DNA of 56,250 nucleotides from Candidatus Fermentibacterota bacterium (GCA_029571005.1 JAKPTG010000095.1:1-56250); one strand, 5' to 3'. Positions 34,589 through 42,267 are shown, counted from the first letter of the stretch. Program-made: numbers and translations. The notes: a model not told the origin generated them from the letters alone.

Positions 34589-35110
34589 TCAGCCCCGACC
34601 CTTCACAAGTTCACGGAACGACGCCACGTCCATCCTGAACCGCCGCCGTTCCAGCACATCTTTGTCCCGGTCCGCCTCTTCGACGGTGAGAAGCCCGGCA
34701 TTGATCGCGAGGACGTAGATGCTCACCGTGGTCAGGAGACGTTCCTCGCCGAGGCGGGCGACAACCTCTCGGCGAAAGAGCCGCCGCTCGTCCGAGGCGA
34801 TCATGCAGCCCTCGGCGACCGCCATCGCAATGCAGGCCGCCTCGCCTCTGCCGAGCGAAGCGCGGAGGCCGGCGTAGAGCTTGATCGATGAGAGGTCGGT
34901 GAGCGACTCCTTCCTCAGCTTGCCGTGTTCGATGGCGTCGTCGAGCGCTTGGCGCTGGCCGGGGTCCGCCACCTCTTCGTAGACATGATCGGGGACGACA
35001 AACTCGTACCCCGGCAGGTCGCCCAGGACCGGCAAGCGCCCCACATGGATCAGGTTGATGAGGACGCAGGCGTCCGTCACCACGACTCGAGTTGTCATGG
35101 CATTCGTCAA
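34589..35110 (-). CDS. PIN-domain protein (putative toxin nuclease)
   Basis: The 173-residue PIN-fold product carries the acidic residues of the metal-dependent RNase family: Asp in VTDACVLINLIHVG, Glu in RGEAACIAMAVAEG and Asp in ASDERRLFRREVV. The C-terminus is charged (DRDKDVLERRRFRMDV). It follows the Xre-ImmA gene with a four-base overlap. TTG at 35110 or ATG at 35098 may start; neither has a clean ribosome site, suggesting coupling. PIN proteins paired with a DNA-binding protein often work as toxin and antitoxin, with RNA cleavage as the toxic act. That pairing here is inferred from position only. Confidence 0.8.
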   Translation of the reverse strand: MTNAMTTRVVVTDACVLINLIHVGRLPVLGDLPGYEFVVPDHVYEEVADPGQRQALDDAIEHGKLRKESLTDLSSIKLYAGLRASLGRGEAACIAMAVAEGCMIASDERRLFRREVVARLGEERLLTTVSIYVLAINAGLLTVEEADRDKDVLERRRFRMDVASFRELVKGRG

Positions 35111-36351
35111 TCCTCGCCACCTGCGTCGCTCGGATCGTCATCGCCGATCAGCGCCTCGAGATCTTCCGCCGGCGCGCCGACGAGACGCACGATCTCTCGC
35201 AGCTTGCCCGCGGAGATGAGGTCGCGCCGATACGCGTCGAGCCCCAGCCCGAGGAAGCGATGCCTGAACTCGTTCCGCGCCTGGGTGTGGTCGGGCTCGG
35301 CGAGGCCGAGCAGCCTGGCGGTCGTGCGACTCCTGCCGCGCTCGTCCTCCTCCTTGAGTCGGGAGAGCTCGGCGTCGGTGATGAACCGCAGGTTGCGCAG
35401 GCGGTAGAGAGCGGCCGGGACGCTCACACCGAACAGCGAGGCCATCTGCACCACGTCGTAGATCTGCAGGGCTTGGGAGTTCGGAGCGGCGCGTCCTTCC
35501 ACGGTCACCGCCTCGTTCTCGTCGTACACCTGCACGAGAGAACGGCTTGGCTTGCCCTTGCCCAGCGTAGCCACGAACCGGGCCACCGCGTCGGCGGGCA
35601 TCAGGAAGCAGGCAGAGAAGCTGTTCGCACGCACCTCGATGAGGTCGTCGCTCGCCGCCGCCCGGCTCACCGTTCCGAGTCGATCGCGGTCCATGAGCAG
35701 GTGCGCATACTCGTGCGCGAACGAGAACCTTCGCCGCCAGATGGGGTGCTGCCGGTTGACCACGACGAAGAAGCCGAGCTTCGGGTCGTTGATGCTGAGC
35801 CCCGAGACGTCGTCGGGGAGGTCGACAAGGCCCGTCCTGACGCCTTGCCGCTCGATGAGCTCGGTCATCTCCGGCACGGGAGAAAGACCGAGGCCGAGCC
35901 GCCGGCGCTCCTCCTCGGCGACCCGCGCCCCTTGCTGGATGGCCTCCCACCGGGTTTTCAGCACCGCCTGGGGATATGCCGCCACCGTGGTCTGCTCGCG
36001 TCCGATGCCGAGCAGCTCCTCGAGGTTGGTGAGCTCGCGCCCGATGGCGATGCACTCGCGGACCTTCTCGATCACGTCGGGGTTCTCGGCGACGGCCGGC
36101 TCGGCACGGAACAGCGCGGCGAGCGTGTCGTCCTCGCGAAAGGAGTCGGCCAAGAACTCCCGGATGTCGCGCCCGAACAGGTATGCGAGCCGATCGAGCT
36201 CCAGGCTCGACACCGCGCGGTTGCCGAGCTCCATCTGGGCGACGGTGGAGCGCGAAGTACCGAGATGCTTCGCGACGTCATCCTGCTTCATCCGGCAGGC
36301 TTCTCTCGCCGCACGAAGGCGGCGTCCAAGCTCTTGCGCATTGATAGGCAT
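35107..36351 (-). CDS. Xre HTH-ImmA/IrrE protein (putative antitoxin/regulator)
   Basis: The 414-residue product has an N-terminal Xre helix-turn-helix (about 1-65; LRAAREACRMKQDDVAKHLG, STVAQMELGNRAVS). Next comes an ImmA/IrrE zinc-peptidase domain with the HExxH centre at residues 213-217 (SFAHEYAHLLMD) and VRANSFSACFLMPADAV. The ATG at 36351 follows GGAGGTCCG. ImmA-type proteases relieve phage or element repression by cutting a repressor. Here the HTH and protease are fused and sit next to the PIN gene. It lies between the YdjM-like gene (8-bp gap) and the PIN gene (4-bp overlap), under the promoter at 36830-36858. The use of bases differs from the flanking polysaccharide genes. Confidence 0.85.
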   Translation of the reverse strand: MPINAQELGRRLRAAREACRMKQDDVAKHLGTSRSTVAQMELGNRAVSSLELDRLAYLFGRDIREFLADSFREDDTLAALFRAEPAVAENPDVIEKVRECIAIGRELTNLEELLGIGREQTTVAAYPQAVLKTRWEAIQQGARVAEEERRRLGLGLSPVPEMTELIERQGVRTGLVDLPDDVSGLSINDPKLGFFVVVNRQHPIWRRRFSFAHEYAHLLMDRDRLGTVSRAAASDDLIEVRANSFSACFLMPADAVARFVATLGKGKPSRSLVQVYDENEAVTVEGRAAPNSQALQIYDVVQMASLFGVSVPAALYRLRNLRFITDAELSRLKEEDERGRSRTTARLLGLAEPDHTQARNEFRHRFLGLGLDAYRRDLISAGKLREIVRLVGAPAEDLEALIGDDDPSDAGGED

Positions 36352-36359
36352 CGGACCTC

Positions 36360-36812
36360 CTACGCGATCAACGGCAGGCTTCGCGGCGTGAACGCGTCCA
36401 GAACCAGGTGCGAGCCGTAGCCACCCAGCGCGCCGGCCAACGCTCCGGCCGCCAACCTGAGCAGCAGCTCGAGGAAGGCGTGCCAGAGCCGAGCGAGCGT
36501 CGACTGCGACTGCATCGCGAGCGCGCCCTGCCGATCCGCACCCGCTCGCAGGGAAACCTGCCACGAATCGAGGTGCCGCGACGCAGGGACACCCAGAGTC
36601 ACCGCGGGCGCGGCGCCGTGCGCCACGCTCCGATGACCGGGATGGATCGCGGGCTCAAGGACATCGGGCAGCATCCCCAGGCCGACGCCGGCGAGCACAC
36701 CACCAGCGGTCTCGACCGTTCGGTGAACTGCCGGTTGCCCGGCGGACCAGACCAAGGCAAAGCTGCCTCCCGCGACTGCCCCGACGACCTTGTGCGTTCT
36801 TTTGTTCGGCAT
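36360..36812 (-). CDS. YdjM-like membrane-associated metal hydrolase homologue
   Basis: The 150-residue product starts at the ATG at 36812 with GGAGG six bases upstream. Histidine and aspartate landmarks of the YdjM/DUF457 family are present: KRTHKVVGAVAGG near the N-terminus, MLPDVLEPAIHPGHRSVAHG and GYGSHLVLDAFTPRSLPLI. Two hydrophobic stretches (GGVLAGVGLGML and LELLLRLAAGALAGALGG) suggest membrane association. The family is described as LexA-binding, inner-membrane-associated hydrolases, but the activity is unproven. As first gene of a three-gene operon with Xre-ImmA and PIN it may take part in the same stress or element response. Confidence 0.72.
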   Translation of the reverse strand: MPNKRTHKVVGAVAGGSFALVWSAGQPAVHRTVETAGGVLAGVGLGMLPDVLEPAIHPGHRSVAHGAAPAVTLGVPASRHLDSWQVSLRAGADRQGALAMQSQSTLARLWHAFLELLLRLAAGALAGALGGYGSHLVLDAFTPRSLPLIA

Positions 36813-36829
36813 GAGCAACCTCCAGATCA

Positions 36830-36858
36830 ATGATAGCTATTCAAACGCCGCTTGTCAA
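36830..36858 (-). promoter_or_regulatory. Near-consensus promoter of the YdjM-Xre/ImmA-PIN operon
   Basis: On the minus strand TTGACA (36858-36853), a 17-base spacer and TATCAT (36835-36830) lie 18 bp before the ATG at 36812. Confidence 0.75.
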
Positions 36859-37102
36859 GTTACGGATTTAGCGTCGGTATTTCCGGCCCACGGCACATGC
36901 AGCACGAAGTTCTCGTCGCTCGCGGGGCGTCGTGTCGGCCCAGGCCGGGCCGGCCCTGGCTTGAGATGCTTGAGTTGCATCGGTAACTCTTTGCTGAACA
37001 AATAGATGACTATATTGTGCTTCTTTTAGGCTGTATATCAACTACATTAGAATCATAGCTTTCTATTTGGAAAATAGATCTCGCCTGGATCATCCTGATT
37101 CT
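36859..37102. other. AT-richer intergenic segment left of the IS1380 relic
   Basis: No gene seen. It holds a GC-rich hairpin near 36938-36958 and a TCTATTT/AAATAGA stem near 37065-37080, and is poorer in GC than the surrounding chromosome, as expected for inserted DNA. Confidence 0.5.
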
Positions 37103-37623
37103 TAGCCCGGATTTCTCACCATTGAGTTGAACAAGGCCGTTCTAAAGTGGTATAATTGAGTATCAATCCGCCAATTACACCGCAAAAGAACGGCCGGCGA
37201 TGAAAAACTCCGTTACCCCGGTAATGCTCAGTTGGAGCTTGGATTTCAAAGGCTCGGTTCCCGCAGGGTCGTCAGCAGATTCGATGCGGTTTTATCACCT
37301 CCGACGCTGGTGTCCTACAGCTTCGGGAAGTGGAAGCCCGGACGGGGATCATCGCCGGCTTTGCCGCCTGCTTCGAGGACAGGCGGGATTCTGCAAGGAT
37401 CGAACACAGCATCTTGGAACTGGTGTCCCAGAGGGTGTACGGTCTTGCATTGGGCTATGATGATCTGAACGACCACGACGGGCTTCGGTGTGATCCTATG
37501 CTTGCTCTTGCTGTTGGCAAGGGCGACATCACCGGGAATGACCGGGTTCGTGAGAGGGACCGTGGTAACGCCCTTGCGGGGAAGAGTTCCTTGAATCGTC
37601 TTGAGTTGAGCAGCTCACGTTGA
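37103..37623 (+). mobile_element. IS1380-family element, left end with degraded truncated transposase
   Basis: The left terminal inverted repeat TAGCCCGGATTTCTCACCA (37103-37121) is followed by an internal promoter (TTGAAC-18-TATAAT, 37127-37156), a GGCCGTTCT/AGAACGGCC leader stem and the transposase start at 37200. Compared with the copy at 40503, the reading frame is broken by single-base losses near 37207, 37225 and 37290. The intact stretch 37330-37623 reads AACFEDRRDSARIEHSIL, RVYGLALGYDDLNDHDGLR and GKSSLNRLELS, diagnostic of IS1380-type DDE transposases. The remaining 300 or so residues and the right end are missing. Confidence 0.8.
37200..37623 (+). pseudogene. IS1380-family transposase, frameshifted and 3'-truncated
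   Basis: N-terminal third of a DDE transposase spread over more than one frame. The recognisable block is RVYGLALGYDDLNDHDGLR, the QRVxGLAxGYED-type motif of the family. It ends in a stop at 37621 just after ELSSSR. It cannot encode an active enzyme. Confidence 0.75.
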
Positions 37624-37636
37624 GGACAGGGAGCGG

Positions 37637-37665
37637 TTGACATCGTAAGCAGCATTGTCAAGAAT
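37637..37665 (+). promoter_or_regulatory. Predicted promoter of the three-gene cassette
   Basis: A perfect TTGACA (37637-37642), 17 bases and AAGAAT (37660-37665) lie 46 bp upstream of the first cassette start (37712), immediately right of the truncated IS. Confidence 0.5.
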
Positions 37666-37711
37666 AATGGACAATACTGGTCGTGTCGGTCCATCAGAGG
37701 AAGGTGCTCGA

Positions 37712-38290
37712 ATGCAGTTCATCATCGTAGCAAAAGACGACCTCGCCCCGCAGGGGCGCCAGCTCGCGCACGCATTGTCGGTCCAGAAGACGCATTCGGG
37801 CGCTTTCTGGACGGTGAAGCACTACAAGGACAACGAGGCCCAGCTCGACGGCAAGCAGCCCGTCATCTTCCTTGGCAGCAACGAGGTGGCGGAGTCCTAC
37901 ATCGATGTCCTTCCGGAGCGCTTCCGTGGTTTCGGAACGAAGTGCGCCTTCGAGGGGGCCAAGGCTGTCTTGATCGCCGTCGAGCCCTACGACGTCAGCT
38001 ATGAGGACATCAAGAGCCTGAAGCGCGCAGTCGAAGGCAACCAGGCGGAGATTCGCCGCCGAGCCACATCCGCTACTAAGGCGGACCTGTTCCATTGCTA
38101 TGCGATGTGTTATTCCGTTCTCGTCGGCGGCGTCGTCGTCGGCGGCGTCGTCGCCTACCTCGTTTACCGCTTCATGAGCGCACGGAAGCGCAAGCAGGAG
38201 TACCGGAAGCTTCAGTACGAGTACGCGCTGTCCCGATTCCTGAAGGATGAGTTTGAAGCTTACGTTAGCGGTGTCGAGGGCCGGGGATGA
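37712..38290 (+). CDS. Cassette gene 1: single-pass membrane protein with alpha/beta N-domain
   Basis: The 192-residue product starts at the ATG at 37712 with AGAGGAAGG upstream. Residues 1-125 look like a small alpha/beta domain (MQFIIVAKDDLAPQG, KQPVIFLGSNEVAESYID, GAKAVLIAVEPYDVS). A single hydrophobic segment follows (about 135-152, LVGGVVVGGVVAYLVYRFM) with repeated GG-VVV spacing that could pack as a glycine zipper. A basic, helical tail (RKRKQEYRKLQYEY) completes it. There is no signal peptide, so the N-domain is probably cytoplasmic. The stop overlaps the next start (ATGA), so both are translated together. I recognise no family. The arrangement suits a sensor that passes a signal to the membrane. 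Confidence 0.7.
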   Translation: MQFIIVAKDDLAPQGRQLAHALSVQKTHSGAFWTVKHYKDNEAQLDGKQPVIFLGSNEVAESYIDVLPERFRGFGTKCAFEGAKAVLIAVEPYDVSYEDIKSLKRAVEGNQAEIRRRATSATKADLFHCYAMCYSVLVGGVVVGGVVAYLVYRFMSARKRKQEYRKLQYEYALSRFLKDEFEAYVSGVEGRG

Positions 38291-39678
38291 CAGCCTTTCG
38301 CCGTGACTACCGCAACGCCAGCGACAACTTCAGCGGTGGTCTAGCGGGTCAGCAGGTTGATGCCTACGAAGAACGCGTCGAGCAGGCCCTCGACGATATG
38401 ATCCGGCGGATGGGCGATCTTGCCGGCAACCAGAAGGACATACACTACGCCAAGGGCGACGTTGCAGAGACCTGGCATGCCGGCACTTTCAACGTCGATG
38501 CCGCACGACGGGGTCTAGATGTGTCTGCGACAGCTCCACGCGATGCCTCACCGATCGACGTGTCGATACGCGGTTCCGGTGTGGAGCATCATGCGCAGCT
38601 CAAGTACTTCCGGTCGCCTGAAGACACGACGAAGGCCATCAGCCACCCGAAGTACATCGACCTGGACCAGAAGGTTGTCCCATCTGACCAGCTTGACGGT
38701 GTCCGAGAGGCAGCCGCTCGACTGGCGGCAAGGAACGCCAAAAGTCGTCCCGAGATAGCCGACTCATACTCCCACACCGCCAGCACTGCCGACGATCGCG
38801 TCCGGATGGATGGCGCTGAGTCCAGGCCACTGAGTGAACGCGAAGCACGCGAGCTGGTGAAGGAACTCCGTGCGAAACAGGATGTAGATCGTGAGCAGTT
38901 CGGCCTGACTCCACAGCAGGTGATCCAGTGGCAGGATATTCTGCGAGAGGCGACAACAGCCGCAGCAAGAGCAGCGATCATCAGCGCTGCCTTGCAATCG
39001 GCACCCTACCTCGTCGCCATCACCAGGAAGGCATGGGAGACTGGCGAGATCTCGGCAAAGGACTTCGCACCACTGGCCCAGGCGATCCCGACAACACTGC
39101 TCAGGTCCGGGGTTGCGGGAGGCCTGTCGGCCGCCATCGTCGGAGCGGCGCGATCAGGCGTTCTCGGGAGCGCGCTTCAACAGGTGGACCCGACGTTCGT
39201 CGCGGCTGGCGTGACGCTGGCCATCAGCGCGTTCGAGACCTCAATCAAAGCTGCTCGCGGCGATATTACGTGGCCTGTTGCTGCGAAGTACATCTCCGAG
39301 GACGCCATCGTCCTTGCATCTGCCATGGGCGGTGCGGCAGTCGGCCAGGCGCTTATCCCCATCCCGATGCTCGGTGCATTGGCGGGCAACATCGTAGGCG
39401 CCGTCGTGGCGCGGCTGGCGATAGAACAGGTCAACAGAGTCGTCCTTGGGATCGCTGTGGAAACCGGGTGGACTGTCTTCGGTCTGGTCGACCAGAACTA
39501 CACGGTGCCGGGCGACATCCTCGAAGCGTCCGGCTGGAGCATCCTCGACATCCGCAAGCTCGGGGCGCAGCCCATCAGCCTGAAGCGGTTGGAGCCGAGA
39601 ACCCTTGATCTCAAGAGCATCGACATGAAGGTTCTTCGCCGTGGTGTCGTCTCCTTCAGCCGCATCGCCTATCTGTGA
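38287..39678 (+). CDS. Cassette gene 2: nuclease-like N-domain fused to glycine-rich hydrophobic domain
   Basis: The 463-residue product has a soluble, charged N-terminal half. KDIHYAKGDVAETWHAGTFN, the SPIDVSIRGSGVEHHAQLKYF stretch with an acidic-x-QLK pattern and KVVPSDQLDGVREAA recall restriction-type (PD-(D/E)XK-like) domains of phage and toxin proteins; this is a by-eye resemblance. From about residue 225 it becomes alanine- and glycine-rich (AAARAAIISAALQSAPYLV, SGVAGGLSAAIVGAARSGVLG, MGGAAVGQALIPIPMLGALAGNIVGAVVARLA), with GxxxG repeats suited to membrane insertion or pore assembly. The tail is basic and soluble. It is coupled to gene 1 and precedes the Xre gene by 16 bp. It is the probable effector. 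No confident family. Confidence 0.7.
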   Translation: MTAFRRDYRNASDNFSGGLAGQQVDAYEERVEQALDDMIRRMGDLAGNQKDIHYAKGDVAETWHAGTFNVDAARRGLDVSATAPRDASPIDVSIRGSGVEHHAQLKYFRSPEDTTKAISHPKYIDLDQKVVPSDQLDGVREAAARLAARNAKSRPEIADSYSHTASTADDRVRMDGAESRPLSEREARELVKELRAKQDVDREQFGLTPQQVIQWQDILREATTAAARAAIISAALQSAPYLVAITRKAWETGEISAKDFAPLAQAIPTTLLRSGVAGGLSAAIVGAARSGVLGSALQQVDPTFVAAGVTLAISAFETSIKAARGDITWPVAAKYISEDAIVLASAMGGAAVGQALIPIPMLGALAGNIVGAVVARLAIEQVNRVVLGIAVETGWTVFGLVDQNYTVPGDILEASGWSILDIRKLGAQPISLKRLEPRTLDLKSIDMKVLRRGVVSFSRIAYL

Positions 39679-39694
39679 CTTGATCGGAGTACTG

Positions 39695-40237
39695 ATGACA
39701 GACCGAGAACAACAGGACGCCTCCCGACGACGCGCTTCGGCGCTCGGCGCTAACCTGGCACTTGCTCGGGAAGCCGCCGGACTGACGCAGGGGGATCTCG
39801 CGGAAAAGGCCGGCACCTCTCGAGCAACCATTGCGCAAATCGAAAGCGGTGAAGGAGACCCGCGCCTTTCGACTCTGGGGGCCATCGCGGACGCACTGGG
39901 CGTGGGTCCGTTCGTGCTCCTGCTTGGGAAGCAGGACATCGGCAAGCTTGTCGCCCTCGCCCAGAAGCAGAGGGAATTGACCTCGGTGGTGCCCAGCGAA
40001 GAGGACGTCGCGCTGCTCGACGAACTATCCACTAGTCAACTCGCCGCCGATCGGCGGCGAGCCGCGCGCATGTCGTCGAAAATCGTTTCAGAACGCGGGC
40101 TTGATGGTATTGGCTCTGCGGTGGGGGCAGCCATCGGAACGACCCTCATGCCCGGCCTTGGCACGATCGTGGGAGCGTTTCTAGGCACTGTCGATGCGAG
40201 GAAGAAGAGGACTTCGAAGAACAAAGTCGAGCGGTAG
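39695..40237 (+). CDS. Cassette gene 3: Xre regulator with C-terminal glycine zipper
   Basis: The 180-residue product begins at the ATG at 39695 (GGAG five bases upstream) with a canonical Xre helix-turn-helix (about 18-72; NLALAREAAGLTQGDLAEKAG, TSRATIAQIESGEGDPRLST). A middle helical part (QKQRELTSVVPSEEDVALLDELS) and a C-terminal hydrophobic, glycine-patterned segment follow (GIGSAVGAAIGTTLMPGLG). The tail is lysine-rich. An HTH joined to a glycine zipper is unusual and suggests a repressor that binds the membrane or the hydrophobic part of gene 2. It closes the cassette and probably controls the promoter at 37637. Confidence 0.78.
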   Translation: MTDREQQDASRRRASALGANLALAREAAGLTQGDLAEKAGTSRATIAQIESGEGDPRLSTLGAIADALGVGPFVLLLGKQDIGKLVALAQKQRELTSVVPSEEDVALLDELSTSQLAADRRRAARMSSKIVSERGLDGIGSAVGAAIGTTLMPGLGTIVGAFLGTVDARKKRTSKNKVER

Positions 40238-40406
40238 GCAGAGCCTGCCAATGCTAACTCGCACGACTGTGCTTCCACTATATGTGGACTCGATCAGCAT
40301 TCAGAATGAACGCACGAGCGTGAGAGGCTCGCCTAGATTCGACAGTTGACGCTAGGCAACCATATCTTCCAACAGAACACTGTCGAACAGATCGGCCTCC
40401 CTGGTC

Positions 40407-40687
40407 TAGCCCGGATTTCTCACCATTGAGTTGCGGAGGCCGTTCTAAAGTGGTATAATTGAGTGCCAACATATCAGTTACACCACAAAAGAACGGCCGG
40501 CAATGAAAACACTCTGTTACCCCGATAATGATCAGTTGGAGCTCGGATTTCAAGGGCTTGGTTCCCGTAAGGTCGTCAGCAGATTCGATGCGGTTTTTGT
40601 CGCCTCCGACGGGGGAGTCCTACAGCTTTGGGAAGTGGAAGCCCGAAAATCGGCTGCCTCCAAGGGGCTGGTGAGAAATCCGGGCTA
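40407..40687 (+). mobile_element. Internally deleted IS1380-family element with both ends (MITE-like)
   Basis: 281 bp bounded by a perfect 19-bp inverted repeat: TAGCCCGGATTTCTCACCA (40407-40425) and its complement (40669-40687). Inside are the same leader stem, a TATAAT and the first 60 or so transposase codons (ATG at 40503; SRKVVSRFDAVFVASDGGVLQ), more intact than in the left copy, then an abrupt join to the right end. It lies in direct orientation to the relic at 37103, so the outermost ends of the pair form inverted repeats 3.6 kb apart. No clear target duplication was found. It could be mobilised only by a transposase supplied elsewhere. Confidence 0.8.
40503..40668 (+). pseudogene. IS1380-family transposase, N-terminal stub
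   Basis: About 55 codons of transposase N-terminus (MKTLCYPDNDQLELGFQGLG), then the deletion join and read-through to the right terminal repeat. No catalytic residues remain. Confidence 0.7.
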
Positions 40688-40770
40688 ACTATCAGCAAGT
40701 GTTCCCCATTGGTAACGAACTCTCGAATCCGACAGAGGGCAGCTTTCACGGAAGCTCCGATACGGCAGGG

Positions 40771-41949
40771 TTACTTGCTGATCTGTATCATCGTGAACAC
40801 CAGCCCGATCGTAGTTACTAAAAGAGCCACATATTCGCGGTTCTTGGATATCCAGTTGTAGTGAACCTCGATGGAGCTGTTGCCCGGTACGGGAAGGCTG
40901 TCTCGGGAATCCACCTCCAGCACGCCCCTGGAATGGATGATACTTATGTCGTTGATGTCGGCGTCGGCGGAAAAACCCCCCGCCGACTGGATGTACCAGT
41001 CAACCCCGGCGCCCGGACAAAAAAGGACCGGCCCCGGGTTTTTGACGGCGCCTCCCACAAAGACGGTGTTCCGCCCGGGAACGAGGTTGAGGGTGTCCCC
41101 CGGCGACAGGATGTATCCTGTGTAACCCCCGTCCCATCTCCAGACCGGAACCGTCCCCCCTCCCATGACCGACACAAAGGAAGCCGGGAGGTCAACTCCG
41201 CCGCTAATCGGCGCGGCCTCCGACAGCAGATCCGGCACCGACATGCCCCCGGAACCGATGTCATGGGTGTAGAACCCTTCGGCACTCTGGATGAACACGG
41301 GAAAGTCGCAGGGGAGCATCTCCACCGTCACCAGCCCGCCCAGCATGGGGTCGGAGCGGAGTGAGCCGGTGAAAGGCTCCATGGAAAGGTCCACCGGAAC
41401 CGCATCCCCCGAACCCGTTACCCCCCGCCCGTACTGGCTGCCGTAAAGCCTGATCCCCCCGGCTTTCAGGATGACGTCGGAAACCCTCTCGGTGGCATAC
41501 ATCGAGTACCTGCCCGGTTTTTCAACCATGCCCCGGACCTCTACGCCGACCATCCTTGGATAGGCCAGGGAAAGCTCCGCCCGAAGGGAGGGGAAACCGC
41601 TGCGCACCAAGTTGTCGAAGGTATGCTGGGCTTCACTGATGCTCATACCCTCCACGTGGATCGAGCCTATGCCGGAGACGTTGAGACGGCCGTCCAGGGT
41701 CACCTGACACCGGTCCATGGGGAGAACGCCCACGGAGAGCAGATACTCTGAAACCCCTCCCTCGATGGTCACCACAAGCATATCCCCCGGCGCGAGACGG
41801 TATTCGTCCCTGTCCACCGGAACCACGGGCACAACTTCCTGAAGAAGGGGTTCCTCCGACTCGGGGAACCGACCGAGGGGCTGTCCGACCCTTGGCGTTC
41901 CTCCCGTCGCCAGCAGTTGAGCCGTCAGTACCGCCGTCATAAAAATCAT
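40771..41949 (-). CDS. Polysaccharide export outer-membrane protein (Wza/OPX-like)
   Basis: The 392-residue product has a signal peptide (MIFMTAVLTAQLLATGG). A poly_export domain follows (DEYRLAPGDMLVVTIEGGVSE, VTLDGRLNVSGIGSIHVEGMS), then SLBB-type beta-grasp units (VEVRGMVEKPGRYSMYATE, VFVGGAVKNPGPVLFCPG). A last hydrophobic helix (EYVALLVTTIGLVFTMIQ) may span the outer membrane as in Wza. No lipobox cysteine is seen. I prefer the ATG at 41949 (AAGG six bases upstream) to the TTG at 41979. It would pass the polysaccharide made by the 26-34 kb genes across the outer membrane; the Wzc-type partner is outside the window. The mobile region lies directly downstream. Confidence 0.88.
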   Translation of the reverse strand: MIFMTAVLTAQLLATGGTPRVGQPLGRFPESEEPLLQEVVPVVPVDRDEYRLAPGDMLVVTIEGGVSEYLLSVGVLPMDRCQVTLDGRLNVSGIGSIHVEGMSISEAQHTFDNLVRSGFPSLRAELSLAYPRMVGVEVRGMVEKPGRYSMYATERVSDVILKAGGIRLYGSQYGRGVTGSGDAVPVDLSMEPFTGSLRSDPMLGGLVTVEMLPCDFPVFIQSAEGFYTHDIGSGGMSVPDLLSEAAPISGGVDLPASFVSVMGGGTVPVWRWDGGYTGYILSPGDTLNLVPGRNTVFVGGAVKNPGPVLFCPGAGVDWYIQSAGGFSADADINDISIIHSRGVLEVDSRDSLPVPGNSSIEVHYNWISKNREYVALLVTTIGLVFTMIQISK

Positions 41950-42267
41950 CGGGTGCCTTCGCCTTTCAGAGTGGGTCAAACCGGCGCCGTTTGCCGTTCG
42001 CTGCTTTGCGGACGACTATAATCCTCACCGCCGCGGAAGGTCAATCTTGTACGCCGAAGCCACGGGAGTTTTTTACAGCGCGGCCGCGGAATCATGCCAC
42101 GGTTTAGAAAGGTAAGCTACGGAAAGGCCGGATCCGATGGCGACATGCGGAAGCCGACCCCCACCACCGGCCCGGCATTCCGGCAACAACAGGGCTTGCG
42201 GCACGGAGCAGGCTCCGGCTATGCTTTCCGGTCGTCCGCCGTACCGGCCCGAACCCCGGAGGAGCCC
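41950..42267. other. 318-bp divergent intergenic region (export gene / malQ)
   Basis: A perfect TATAAT on the plus strand (42017-42022) is the only clear promoter-like element; TTGCCG lies 20 bases before it, too far for a good match. The in-frame upstream extension of malQ through here has no family resemblance. Nothing else is seen. Confidence 0.45.

Noticed and set aside
35092..36420. 442-codon plus-strand ORF
   Set aside because: Antisense to the Xre-ImmA gene, which has HExxH and HTH motifs.
37103..40687. Target-site duplications around the IS1380-family ends
   Set aside because: The bases flanking the outer and inner ends (TTCT/ACTA and GGTC/ACTA) do not match, so no duplication is claimed.
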